NCBI RefSeq assembly: GCF_050859025.1
Contig: NZ_CP138200.1
Span: 992,001-1,056,000, forward strand
Reading direction: 5' to 3'
Length of the DNA: 64,000 nucleotides
Origin: Wukongibacter sp050859025
GTDB lineage: Bacteria > Bacillota > Clostridia > Peptostreptococcales > Caminicellaceae
Shown: positions 17,737-25,925 of the stretch, piece after piece
How the letters are laid out: each line of letters starts with the position of its first letter
How positions within the stretch are numbered: position 1 is the stretch's first letter
Position numbers and translations under genes: made by a program
The notes under the pieces: model-generated
What the model saw: the letters and a program-made list of their open reading frames with translations, nothing else
Told to the model about the DNA's origin: nothing
The model's database searches: none

Positions 17737-17793
17737 TTGACAATTTGTCTAAAAATATTATATAATCAACATGAAATGATAACCAATATCATT
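17737..17793 (+). promoter_or_regulatory. Promoter and Fur box of ferric importer operon
   Basis: TTGACA (17737-17742), an 18-base spacer and TATAAT (17761-17766) form a consensus promoter. Just downstream AATGATAACCAATATCATT (17775-17793) is a Fur-type palindrome, placed to block initiation when iron is plentiful. Confidence 0.75.
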
Positions 17794-17826
17794 AATTAAT
17801 AGTTATCATTTATTTTGCTGCGAATT

Positions 17827-17839
17827 GATAATGATTATC
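17827..17839. promoter_or_regulatory. Second Fur box of ferric importer operon
   Basis: GATAAT-G-ATTATC, a perfect 6-1-6 palindrome, lies in the leader between the promoter and the binding-protein gene. Confidence 0.75.
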
Positions 17840-17877
17840 TATTGGCGGTAAGAAAAATTTATCAAGGGGGTCTTCAT

Positions 17878-19008
17878 ATGATTAGATTTCTTAACAAAAA
17901 AGGATATGTTTTTATCGCATTAATCCTGTTAATAGGATTAATGTTTTCAGCTTGTAGTTCCAACGAGATAGTTAATGATATTGAAGAAGACAAGAGAACA
18001 GCGGAAAGTAAAGAAAATGAGATTAGTAATGATAATTCTAGTGTTACTAAGGGTAGTTATCATGGAAAAGAAGGGAAAATCACTGTATACATATCAGGAC
18101 CTGAGCAAATGTTAGAAAAGCTTGAAAATGAATTTGAGGCAGATAGGGGAGATGTAGTGGACTTTCTTCATATGGGTTGTGGGCCACTAAGGCAAAAAGT
18201 CTATACAGAAAAAGAGGCTGGGCAGATACAAGCAGATATAGTATGGGGATCAGATCCTCTTATGTATACTGATCTAGCAGATGAGGGATGCCTTAAAAAA
18301 TATAATCCTAAAGGGTATGAGGCTATGAAAGCTCAGTATCAGGCTGGAGATGGATATTATACCTTAGCTAATGAACGATATGGAGTTATTATTTACAATG
18401 AGAACAACGTAAAAGAGCCGCCAAAATCCTTCGGAGATTTAAAAAATGAGGATTGGGATTCAAATATTATTATGACGGATGCAACTCAATCTTCGACAGC
18501 ACTGGCTTTAAATGCGGCATTATATCAAATGAGTGGAAATAACTTTGATTACCTGATAGCTCTTTTTGATAATCATATGTTTTTAACTAAAAAAAATGGA
18601 GAAGTATCTTCTAAAATAGCTGAAGGAGAATTTGATACTGGTATTGCGCCTCATGATGGAGTTTTAAGGCTAAAAAAGAAGGCTAAAAAAGAAGGATATA
18701 AGACACCTATAGATATAGTTTGGCCTGAAGAAGGAGCCTTAGCTATTCAAAGACCAATAGCAATTATAAAAAATGAGGCTAGACCAGAAGAAAATGATAA
18801 GATTGCTAAAGAATTTGTAGATTTTATATTATCGAAGAAGGCTCAAAAGATTACAACTCAATTTGGATTTGTTAGCGTCAGAGACGATGTTGAAATACCA
18901 TCTGGAATTCCTCAGAACTTAAAAATTCTACCTGTTAACTGGGAATTTACTAGTAAACATGAAAAGGAAATAAGAGATGAATTCAGAAATCTTACACAGA
19001 AAAAATAA
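17878..19008 (+). CDS. FbpA/AfuA-type ferric-iron-binding lipoprotein
   Basis: 376 residues. The lipoprotein signal (about 10-27) ends in MFSACSS, with Cys27 as anchor; a Ser/Asn/Glu-rich spacer follows. The body is a family 6 extracellular binding protein (GKEGKITVYISGPEQML, ADIVWGSDPLMYTDLADEG, and the late FVDFILSKKAQKITTQFGF). Two Fur boxes upstream and the FbpB/FbpC genes behind it support ferric iron as substrate. ATG 17878 has a well-spaced AAGGGGG; an in-frame upstream extension to 17815 would run through the Fur box and lacks a ribosome site. Confidence 0.85.
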   Translation: MIRFLNKKGYVFIALILLIGLMFSACSSNEIVNDIEEDKRTAESKENEISNDNSSVTKGSYHGKEGKITVYISGPEQMLEKLENEFEADRGDVVDFLHMGCGPLRQKVYTEKEAGQIQADIVWGSDPLMYTDLADEGCLKKYNPKGYEAMKAQYQAGDGYYTLANERYGVIIYNENNVKEPPKSFGDLKNEDWDSNIIMTDATQSSTALALNAALYQMSGNNFDYLIALFDNHMFLTKKNGEVSSKIAEGEFDTGIAPHDGVLRLKKKAKKEGYKTPIDIVWPEEGALAIQRPIAIIKNEARPEENDKIAKEFVDFILSKKAQKITTQFGFVSVRDDVEIPSGIPQNLKILPVNWEFTSKHEKEIRDEFRNLTQKK

Positions 19009-20731
19009 TTGTTTAAAAGGCTTAAGGAAAAGATTACGGTCTGTACCGCAGATCGTAATTCTTTTGCTGTTGAGTTTATTAATTGGAATGTTCATTTTAT
19101 ATCCCTTTATAATGCTTGTCATGAAAAGCTTTGGACTTTCCTTAGATGGCGGAGAGTTTTCTCTAGAAGCATATAAGAGAATTATTAAAGACAGATATAA
19201 CTACAGGGCATTGAATAATACTATATATGTTGCATCGGGAGTAACTGTACTAACAAGTATTTTAGGAGGAGGCTTAGGATGGATTGTAACAAGGACTGAC
19301 TATGCCTATAAAAAATTTACTAAGAGATTAGTATTTCTTAGTTTCATTATTCCTTCATATATAATTGCAATATCGTGGATAGAATTTTTCGGTAGAAATG
19401 GATACCTAAGCCGAATAATTTATAATATGTTTGGATTATCAAACTATAAAGCTTTGCCTTATTCATTAGAGGCTGTGATACTAGTTATGTCTATCCATCT
19501 ATATCCATTGGTATTTATGGCTATTACAAATGCCTTAGAAAAGATGGACTTTACTCTTGAGGATGCGGCTGTTATTAGTGGGGCAAGCAGATTAAAGGCG
19601 GTTATTACGATTACCCTACCCCTTATGATACCGAGCTTTTTCTCTATAGGATTATTGGTATTCAGCAGGACTATTGCTAATTTTGGTGTTCCGGCGGCAT
19701 TAGCTCTTCCTATTGGTAAAGAAGTTCTGACTACGAGAATATATAGTTCTCTAACCAATCTGGATTTTGAGCTTGTTACATCGCTCTCTATTGTATTAGT
19801 AGTTATATCTGGATTAATATTTTCATTAAGCAATATTGCTTTGAAGAAAAGAGGATTTATAACAATTACTGGCAACAGTAAGAAAACAAAGGAAATACAA
19901 TTGGGCAGATATAAAATGCCATTATCAATATGTGTCTTTGTATTTCATACAATAACGACTATTATACCCTTAATAACTATTTTGACAGCTTCAGTTTTGA
20001 AAAGATGGGGACTTAGCTTTGAAATTAAGCATCTTACGCTAAATAATTATCTATTGCTCTTTAAGCATAAGACGATTGTCAGAGCCTTTGGCAACAGTAT
20101 TTTTTATGGGTTAATGGCTGCTACCATTGCTGCTTGTATTGGTGTATGTGTTTCATATATATCAGATAAGACAAATGTTAAGGGAAAAAAGATATTAGAA
20201 TTTATTACTGCTTGGCCCATGTCATTTCCAAATATTGTGTTAGCTGTAGCAGCTACCTTAGCATGGATGAAGCCACCATTAAAATTATATGGAACTGAAT
20301 GGATTATCATAGTAACATATATTTCATTATTTATTCCTATTTCCATTAAAAATATTAGTGGATTGATGCAAAACCAACATATATCCCTTGAAAGGGCGGC
20401 AAGAATATCGGGTGCTTCAAGGATTAAGGGCTTCATGGATATTACCTTTCCTTTGATTTTTCCAGGGATTCGCTCAGGATGGATTTTAGGTTTTTTGATA
20501 GCCTTAAGGGAGATTCCCATGTCCCTTCTATTATATTCGGCAGGGCAGGAGACTATAGGAGTCATGCTGTTTGGAATTCAGTCAAATACATATGGCTTGG
20601 AAATGACTTCTACACTTGCAATAGTGATAATTGCTTTGACGGCTATTGGAAATATATTGATTAAAAAAATTGGGGATTTTAAAAGGGGAGGTGGAGTAAA
20701 TAATACAGGTAGAGGTTACAGGGCTGGTTAA
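18977..20731 (+). CDS. FbpB-type ferric ABC permease (fused dimer)
   Basis: 584 residues with two permease domains in one chain and about 12 helices. Each half has the ATPase-contact EAA loop: DAAVISGASRLKAVITITLP in the first half and RAARISGASRIKGFMDITFP in the second. This double permease is normal for FbpB/AfuB/SfuB ferric importers. It starts inside the end of the binding-protein gene (32-base overlap) behind AAAGGA, and no other start lies before the first helix. Confidence 0.87.
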   Translation: MNSEILHRKNNCLKGLRKRLRSVPQIVILLLLSLLIGMFILYPFIMLVMKSFGLSLDGGEFSLEAYKRIIKDRYNYRALNNTIYVASGVTVLTSILGGGLGWIVTRTDYAYKKFTKRLVFLSFIIPSYIIAISWIEFFGRNGYLSRIIYNMFGLSNYKALPYSLEAVILVMSIHLYPLVFMAITNALEKMDFTLEDAAVISGASRLKAVITITLPLMIPSFFSIGLLVFSRTIANFGVPAALALPIGKEVLTTRIYSSLTNLDFELVTSLSIVLVVISGLIFSLSNIALKKRGFITITGNSKKTKEIQLGRYKMPLSICVFVFHTITTIIPLITILTASVLKRWGLSFEIKHLTLNNYLLLFKHKTIVRAFGNSIFYGLMAATIAACIGVCVSYISDKTNVKGKKILEFITAWPMSFPNIVLAVAATLAWMKPPLKLYGTEWIIIVTYISLFIPISIKNISGLMQNQHISLERAARISGASRIKGFMDITFPLIFPGIRSGWILGFLIALREIPMSLLLYSAGQETIGVMLFGIQSNTYGLEMTSTLAIVIIALTAIGNILIKKIGDFKRGGGVNNTGRGYRAG

Positions 20732-21749
20732 AAAATATGGCAATATAGAAGCGGCAAGGAATTTAAACCTAGACATATATAGAGGAGAAATACTGGCTAT
20801 TGTCGGACCTAGTGGATGTGGAAAAAGTACTCTTCTGTCCTGCATTGCTGGCTTGGAAAGAGCGGATCGGGGAGAAATAAGGATTGACGGGGAATTGGTA
20901 TTTTCTCAAAAAAAGAAAATATTTGTATTACCCGAGGAAAGACAGGTGGGAATGGTGTTTCAAAATTATGCTCTATGGCCTCATAAAACGGTCTATAATA
21001 ATATTGCCTATCCCTTAAAAATTAGAAAATTTGAAAAAAGGCAAATAGAAGAAAAGGTGAAAGAGCTGCTTGATACCGTAGGACTATGTGATAAGGGAAG
21101 CTGTTATCCCTATGAACTGAGTGGAGGCGAGCAGCAAAGAGTAGCATTGGCCAGGGCTTTGATTATGAAACCAAAGGTACTTATTCTTGATGAGCCCCTA
21201 TCAAGCCTTGATTTTAAATTAAGGGAAAAGATGCAATATGAAATTAAACGACTTCAAAGAGAAACTGGAATAACTATTATACATGTAACTCATGATCAAA
21301 ACGAGGCTATGGGTATAGCAGATAGAATAGCAGTAATGAAGGATGGCCTTTTTATCCAAACTGGAACACCAAAGGAAGTATATGAGTCTCCTAAAACAGA
21401 ATTTGTTGCTAATTTTGTAGGAAAAGCAAATATTGTTATGGGGAGGGTTGAAAACTACAGAAATAAAAAGAGGATTACTTTTCTAGGGAAAAATAGGATA
21501 GAAGCTTCTAATAATGAAATCGAAGAGGGACAAAGAAAGCTAATATGTATTAGGCCAGAGAACATTAATCTAAGTAAGGAAAGCGGAGATATGAGGGGAA
21601 TAATTACTGGTGTGAATTACAGAGGGAATATTGTAAATTATCATATCACTATTGAGGAAATTGAGTTGATTGCTGAAACTAATCCTAATGAACTCTATAA
21701 ACTAGGGGATGAGGTTTGGTGTGAATTTAATAGAATTAATATATTATAG
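20700..21749 (+). CDS. FbpC-type ferric ABC ATPase, non-standard start
   Basis: About 349 residues: Walker A GPSGCGKST (20808-20834), Q-loop MVFQNYALWP, signature LSGGEQQRVALARA, Walker B VLILDEPLSSLD, HVTHDQNEA, and a C-terminal TOBE domain (from about residue 275, ICIRPENINLS). The N-terminus (IIQVEVTGLVKKYGNIEAA) is normal for the family, but it is bounded by a stop at 20697 and contains no ATG, GTG or TTG before Walker A. The first sense codons after the ribosome site (GGGGAGG, 20685-20691) are ATA at 20700 and 20703; CTG at 20724 is the only other option. Either ATA is used or the start has mutated. ATG/TTG starts near 20850 would lose Walker A. Confidence 0.8.
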   Translation: MIQVEVTGLVKKYGNIEAARNLNLDIYRGEILAIVGPSGCGKSTLLSCIAGLERADRGEIRIDGELVFSQKKKIFVLPEERQVGMVFQNYALWPHKTVYNNIAYPLKIRKFEKRQIEEKVKELLDTVGLCDKGSCYPYELSGGEQQRVALARALIMKPKVLILDEPLSSLDFKLREKMQYEIKRLQRETGITIIHVTHDQNEAMGIADRIAVMKDGLFIQTGTPKEVYESPKTEFVANFVGKANIVMGRVENYRNKKRITFLGKNRIEASNNEIEEGQRKLICIRPENINLSKESGDMRGIITGVNYRGNIVNYHITIEEIELIAETNPNELYKLGDEVWCEFNRINIL

Positions 21750-21870
21750 CTTCTTGTTTTAGTAAATTAACCTAACTAGCTAGTTGCCGAAGCGGGGAGC
21801 TATGATATTTCCTTTTTTGCATAAAAAGCAACTAAAACAAACATCAATAAATTTATTATATATAAAATAG

Positions 21871-22182
21871 GAGGTAGAGATTTCATTTTACCAACATCAA
21901 TTAGACTTAATTGTACAAAAAATTTATGATACATTAAATCAGGGTGGAGTGTTTATTTACTTTGGAGATGGTTTGAAGCATGAGGGTACTTATCCAATGG
22001 AATCTCTTATACACATGCTTAAAGCTAGTATGATGTCATCCTATTCCCTTAATTTGTCCCAAGGAAAGTTGGCACAAAAAATGCTAGACTGCGGTTTTAG
22101 GTCTGTAAGAAGTAAGACTATTATAACGAATTATGGACCAATGGATGTTGACATTGCGAGAAATAGTGAATATTTATTTTAA
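21871..22182 (+). pseudogene. C-terminal fragment of a methyltransferase
   Basis: From 21871 the frame reads to 22182: FYQHQLDLIVQKIYDTLNQG GVFIYFGDG, later MLDCGFRSVRSKTIITNYGP MDVDIARN. This is the last quarter of an acetylserotonin-type O-methyltransferase, without SAM motif I, and related to the enzyme at 5338. A strong AGGAGG sits right in front, but the frame there begins with ATT; GTG 21949 is the first usual start. It is a truncated gene, probably dead. Confidence 0.6.
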
Positions 22183-22259
22183 GTTAAAACTGTGTATTTG
22201 GTTTCTTGCTAAAGAAGAAGTTTAATATAAATATCTTGTGATATTAAACGATATCAACA

Positions 22260-22288
22260 TTGACAATTGTAATAGTTTATGTTATGCT
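22260..22288 (+). promoter_or_regulatory. Promoter of cobalamin riboswitch RNA
   Basis: TTGACA (22260-22265) and TATGCT (22283-22288) with a 17-base spacer lie 30 bases ahead of the riboswitch core. Confidence 0.5.
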
Positions 22289-22317
22289 TATTCTCAACAA
22301 TAGAATATAATAATTAA

Positions 22318-22478
22318 TAGGTTTTCAGTTATGGAATTAATAGGGAAAACGGTGAGAATCCGTTGCAGCCCCCGCTACTGTAAACGATGACGAACCTTAT
22401 ATGTCCACTGGCATTTAGCCGGGAAGGAAAGGGGAGAATGATTCGTGAGTCAGGAGACCTGCCTGTTGATTTAAACTA
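22318..22478 (+). ncRNA. Cobalamin riboswitch
   Basis: The conserved series of the class is present in order: GGTTTTCAG, GGGAA-AC-GGTGAGAATCCG, the CAGCCCCCGCTACTGTAA core, CCACTGG, GGGAAGG, and GTGAGTCAGGAGACCTGCC. It should bind adenosyl- or methylcobalamin and lower expression of what follows. What follows is a terminator (22593-22625) and then decayed sequence, with no intact gene in the transcript, so it is either an orphan left from a lost B12-controlled gene or the control region of a small RNA. Confidence 0.92.
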
Positions 22479-22592
22479 AGCTTTCGGAGGGAAAGTAATT
22501 AGAAAAAGTTTAAGATAAGCATATTACTATTTATCAATATAGCAATATAGTTCTATTGATGGATTGTAGGAATATGTTTTTAAACCTTTGAT

Positions 22593-22625
22593 AAAAAGAC
22601 TCCGAAGCCGGAGTCTTTTTTTATT
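22593..22625 (+). terminator. Terminator downstream of riboswitch
   Basis: AAAAAGACTCCG and CGGAGTCTTTTT form a strong stem with a U-run, about 115 bases after the riboswitch. No start codon with a ribosome site and reading frame lies between them. Confidence 0.85.
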
Positions 22626-22657
22626 TAATAAAATCCCCAAAAAGGCTCCGGAAAAAG

Positions 22658-22790
22658 AGTATTTTTATAATATATAGGAAATTATAAACTTTTTGAAGTT
22701 GTGAATAACTTTATAATTTCCGCTATGTGTTTGGACAAAGTCTTTCTTTGAAATTTTCAAAGGATACTTTGATCTAACATATCCCCTTCA
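22658..22790. repeat. Degenerate dispersed repeat, copy 2
   Basis: Second copy of the element at 1793-1925. On the minus strand it ends in TLSKHIAEIIKLFTTSKSL-stop, with a stop codon 8 codons ahead of this segment. Identity to the first copy is roughly three bases in four by eye. Confidence 0.45.
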
Positions 22791-22808
22791 ATTTTTTCTC
22801 CTTTTTCT

Positions 22809-22853
22809 AAGAAATAAGACCTTGGTACATTAAGTACTAAGGTCTTATTTCTT
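22809..22853. terminator. Strong symmetrical hairpin
   Basis: AAGAAATAAGACCTTGGTAC and GTACTAAGGTCTTATTTCTT form a 20-base stem with one mismatch and a five-base loop. A/T-rich ends on both sides would let it stop transcription in either direction, shielding the next promoter. Confidence 0.65.
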
Positions 22854-22906
22854 TGTGATATCTATATGAAAATACTTGATTTCAGAGACCATTATTAAAT
22901 TTATCC

Positions 22907-22960
22907 TTGACAATGAAGAAAATTCTGATAGAATATAATTAATAATGATAATCGTTATCA
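22907..22960 (+). promoter_or_regulatory. Promoter and Fur box of DUF2325 gene
   Basis: TTGACA (22907-22912) and TAGAAT (22929-22934) are 16 bases apart. TGATAATCGTTATCA (22946-22960), a Fur palindrome with one mismatch, follows directly. Confidence 0.7.
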
Positions 22961-22990
22961 ATTACGGATTCGTGAAAAGGAGTGAGATAG

Positions 22991-23278
22991 ATGAGTGTTG
23001 TTATAATAGGTGGTCATGAAAGAATGGAAAGAATTTATAGAGATACAGGAAAAAAACATGGATGTAAGATAAAGGTCTTTACTAAAATGAAAGGTGATCT
23101 ATGTAAACGAATAGGAAATCCCGATTATATACTTATGTTTACCGATGTAGTTTCCCATAAGCTTGTAAATACTACAATGAAAATTTCTAAGAAAAAGAAT
23201 ATTCCTAATTTAAGGTTACATAATAGCAGTCTGCAAACATTAGAAAGTGCTTTGCTTGAAATGACATGTAACTCATAG
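22991..23278 (+). CDS. DUF2325-like small protein, Fur-controlled
   Basis: A 95-residue protein resembling the DUF2325 family: MSVVIIGGHERMERIYRDTG at the start, then KVFTKMKGDLCKRIGNPDYI and TDVVSHKLVNTTMKISKKKN. The fold is Rossmann-like with a GGH motif after the first strand; two cysteines (in HGCKIK and DLCKRI) are available. Function is unknown; small DUF2325 genes often lie beside iron-uptake genes. AAAGGAG lies nine bases before the ATG and a Fur box 31 bases upstream. Confidence 0.7.
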   Translation: MSVVIIGGHERMERIYRDTGKKHGCKIKVFTKMKGDLCKRIGNPDYILMFTDVVSHKLVNTTMKISKKKNIPNLRLHNSSLQTLESALLEMTCNS

Positions 23279-23338
23279 TATTCTACAAAATCATATATAA
23301 GAATTAAATTTATATTAAGCAAAAGGGGTCGTGAAATA

Positions 23339-23607
23339 ATTGGAGGTTATATCTACTATTGGTTTAGGCATAATAATTGGATTTTCTATTAATGGTTACT
23401 TTTAGTAAAACCTTTAGCGAATTAAGTGAATCAATAAATACTATTTCCAAGGCTATTACACAGGTTGCGGATGTTGTTTCTGAAGAATCTAATAATATAG
23501 AAGCTATTGCTGGAAGTAATGATAATATAGCTACAGAAGTTTCAGAAATTCAAAGCATAATTTTACAAAGTCTTGAAAATGTCTGTATTGTTAAAGAAAC
23601 ACAATAG
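23339..23607 (+). pseudogene. Chemoreceptor-like fragments
   Basis: A TTG-started frame (23339-23406) encodes one membrane segment (VISTIGLGIIIGFSING) and stops. From 23377 an overlapping frame encodes SESINTISKAITQVADVVSE and later IAGSNDNIATEVSEIQ, which looks like the helical part of a methyl-accepting chemotaxis protein. No ligand domain or signalling hairpin is present. I read it as a chemoreceptor relic, with low certainty. Confidence 0.35.
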
Positions 23608-23625
23608 TAAAAAGCGATGCTATAC

Positions 23626-23668
23626 AACCCATAGGTAATTAATAATCATTAATTGCTTATGGTTTTTA
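23626..23668. terminator. Terminator
   Basis: AACCCATAGGTAATTAAT and ATTAATTGCTTATGGTTTT form a long stem around AATC, followed by a T-rich run. It closes the DUF2325/chemoreceptor-relic region. The stretch to 23838 holds nothing else I can support. Confidence 0.6.
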
Positions 23669-23838
23669 TTTATTTAACTTGTTTAACTGGTAAGATAGAA
23701 ATACCAATCAAGGTACATTTAGTAATATAGAAGATTAAAATATGACATGAAAGTAGAAATAGTTTGATATTATGATTTTTTAAAAGAATGATTGAAATAT
23801 AGATATCAAAGTGCTAAGAATATATTGACGAAAAAGAT

Positions 23839-24943
23839 TTACACCATACAGATAGTATTGTTATTATATTTGATTTGATTTTTACCATCATTTTTAGTAT
23901 CGTATAATAATTTATCAACATAGTTTACGAGGCCTTGTTGTTTAGTTAGAGTTTCCGAGCTCAGAGCTTCTCCAACTCCCCCACTAATTGTGATCTTAAC
24001 TTTTTTATTTTCAATAGAAAATGTATGATTTTCAACAAGATTTCTTATTCTTTCGCATATTTTTCTAGCATCATTAATAGAGGTTTCAGGGAAAATGATA
24101 GCAAACTCCTCCCCTCCATATCTAGCTACAATATCTTGACTTCTAATGTTACTTTGAAAAATAGAAGATAGTTCCTTTAAAACCATGTCACCTGCTAGAT
24201 GACCAAAGGTATCATTAACTAATTTGAAGTCATCGATATCTAAGAGTGCTAAACAAAAAGTGTCATTATTTTTTTCAGAAGATTTCATTATATTATTTAA
24301 AAGATCATAAAAGCTTTTATGGTTATACATATTTGTAAGGTAGTCCTTAGAAGCAATAGATTCAAGTATAATATTTTTTTCAGTTACTTCCTTGTACATG
24401 TATTTGAGCTGAGATTCAATATGATTAAACTCCTTTAAAATGGATGATAATATATAGCTTAATATATAAAAGAAAAGTATATTAATAAAAGCCTCAAAGG
24501 AAATTAAGGATTTGGGATTCTGCTTTATTATAAAAACTGTGTAACAAATGGATATATATGTACTAAATATTGCAGAATTTCTATTATGAAATCTTATCGT
24601 TTGTAAAACTATATAGATATAAAAAAGGTGAAATATTGTTCTAGAGTGATCAATTAGTAATAAAGAGAAAAGCGGTTAAGAATATACCATCAATGAAGGC
24701 TAGGAAAATATTAGGATGAACGGAACCTTTAAAATAGACATTTCTAATGAAGATAATAAATTGAACTAGTACATATAAGCCGTAAATAATAATAAAACAT
24801 GTTGATATATTTTTTGTTATTGATAGATTATCACTCCCAAAATACTTTATAACAATTACTATAAAAAATACCGACATTAGTTGTAAGCCTAAATAAAGTT
24901 CTTCTAATGCTTTAGTGCGAGTATTCTTAGAATATATTAGCAT
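23839..24943 (-). pseudogene. Membrane-anchored GGDEF protein, frameshifted
   Basis: Two overlapping minus-strand frames make one gene. Frame 1 (24943-24650) begins after AAGGAGGATC with MLIYSKNTRTKALEEL and holds three hydrophobic segments, ending AFLFITN-stop. Frame 2 is open from 24675 to 23839 and goes on with LLIDHSRTIFHLFYIYIVLQ, two or three more hydrophobic segments, a coupling helix and a complete GGDEF domain (ASKDYLTNMYNHKSF, LLDIDDFKLVNDTFGHLAGD, active-site RYGGEEFAI). One extra base in the 26-base overlap explains the break. The cyclase domain is intact and could be made alone from ATG 24399, but then without its membrane part. A perfect Fur box precedes it. Confidence 0.75.
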
Positions 24944-24967
24944 AGTGATCCTCCTTTTTTACTAGAG

Positions 24968-25018
24968 TGATAATGATTATCAATTACTATTTTAGAAGGA
25001 GGTTTATTTCTTTGTCAA
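24968..25018 (-). promoter_or_regulatory. Promoter and perfect Fur box of GGDEF gene
   Basis: On the minus strand TTGACA (25018-25013) and TAAAAT (24994-24989) are 18 bases apart. TGATAAT-G-ATTATCA (24968-24982), a perfect 7-1-7 Fur palindrome, lies just downstream of the -10 box and 25 bases before the start codon. Confidence 0.8.
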
Positions 25019-25049
25019 TAAATACATAGTAAAAAAGAACTAAATTTTC

Positions 25050-25153
25050 TATATAGAACGTACTTATAAATCTATATTTTGATTTTTTGAATAGCCAATG
25101 ATTCAAGGCTTTTCAAGGAATCAAAATGTAAAAGATTTATTACGATTTCTATA
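25050..25153. repeat. 104-base palindromic repeat, copy B
   Basis: Reverse-complement copy of 17579-17682, nearly identical, with the same inner stem (CATTTTGATTCCTTGAA / TTCAAAAAATCAAAAT in minus orientation). It separates the GGDEF promoter from the divergent Fur-homologue promoter. Confidence 0.75.
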
Positions 25154-25185
25154 TTTACATTAGTGCTAATGTATGATAAAATTTA

Positions 25186-25200
25186 TGATAATGATTATCA
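25186..25200. promoter_or_regulatory. Perfect Fur box ahead of Fur homologue
   Basis: TGATAAT-G-ATTATCA, identical to the box at 24968-24982, 43 bases before the regulator gene; suggests iron or self regulation. Confidence 0.75.
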
Positions 25201-25242
25201 ATAACAATAATTATTGAATTTCCATTAAAGAGAGTGGAGAAT

Positions 25243-25635
25243 ATGTTAACATTAAAAGAAGATAAAATTTTATCAAAAAATAAGAGAATAGTTTATGAAA
25301 TTTTCAATTTAAATCCATTTACAACCTTTAGCGTTAATAGACTTTTAGAAATAATTAATAAAGATGCACAAGTAATGAGTAAAAGAACAGTATTCAGAGC
25401 AGTAAAAAAACTTATAGAGACTGGTAAAATATACTGTTCAGAGATGAAAAATAGAACAAGGAGCTTTGAATTATCTAAAAATAATTACTGTGTAATGACC
25501 TGTGAAATATGTGGAGAAAAAAACTTTGTTAAGATTAGTGATAATAATATAGATCAAATCCTAATGGCATACTACGATTTTTCTTTAAAAAGGCTAGCAA
25601 TAGAAGTTAGAGGCGTTTGTGAAAAATGTTGTTAA
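25243..25635 (+). CDS. Fur-family regulator (divergent)
   Basis: About 130 residues. N-terminal winged helix (about 10-70; recognition helix VMSKRTVFRAVKKLIETGKI, where usual Fur has VYRTL) and a C-terminal part with CEICGEKN and CEKCC as likely zinc cysteines. The central His-rich metal site of Fur (HHHH-type) is missing, so metal sensing may be altered or lost. ATG 25243 follows GTGGAG; a GTG at 25234 is an alternative. It lies between the GGDEF gene and feoAB under a perfect Fur box. Confidence 0.7.
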   Translation: MLTLKEDKILSKNKRIVYEIFNLNPFTTFSVNRLLEIINKDAQVMSKRTVFRAVKKLIETGKIYCSEMKNRTRSFELSKNNYCVMTCEICGEKNFVKISDNNIDQILMAYYDFSLKRLAIEVRGVCEKCC

Positions 25636-25841
25636 AAAATAGTGAAAGTTATTGATAAAACTTTTCAATTAATATATAATGTACTTAAGAAATGATAATT
25701 AGTGTCAACTGATGTTATAAGGGTTAATAAATCTAATATCTAATCAATGAACTAACTAGTAAGAGTTGATTGTTGTTAAAACTAATAATGATCTATTTTG
25801 TTTATTTGATTATATTAGTTAGTAAAAATTATCATAATGCA

Positions 25842-25876
25842 TTGACAATTTCATCTGAATATGATAATTTTTATCA
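25842..25876 (+). promoter_or_regulatory. Promoter and Fur box of feoA
   Basis: TTGACA (25842-25847) with GATAAT (25863-25868) 15 bases on. TGATAATTTTTATCA (25862-25876), a Fur palindrome with one mismatch, covers the -10 box. A weaker Fur-like site lies near 25692-25706. Confidence 0.7.
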
Positions 25877-25925
25877 GTAAGAAAAATTTTTTGTATTTCA
25901 AAATTAATTAGATTAGGTGATGTTT

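Noticed and set aside
18928..19122. Minus-strand gene at the FbpA/FbpB junction
   Set aside because: Antisense frame across two well-supported overlapping genes.
20104..20565. 153-codon minus-strand frame inside the FbpB gene
   Set aside because: Antisense shadow of a double-permease gene.
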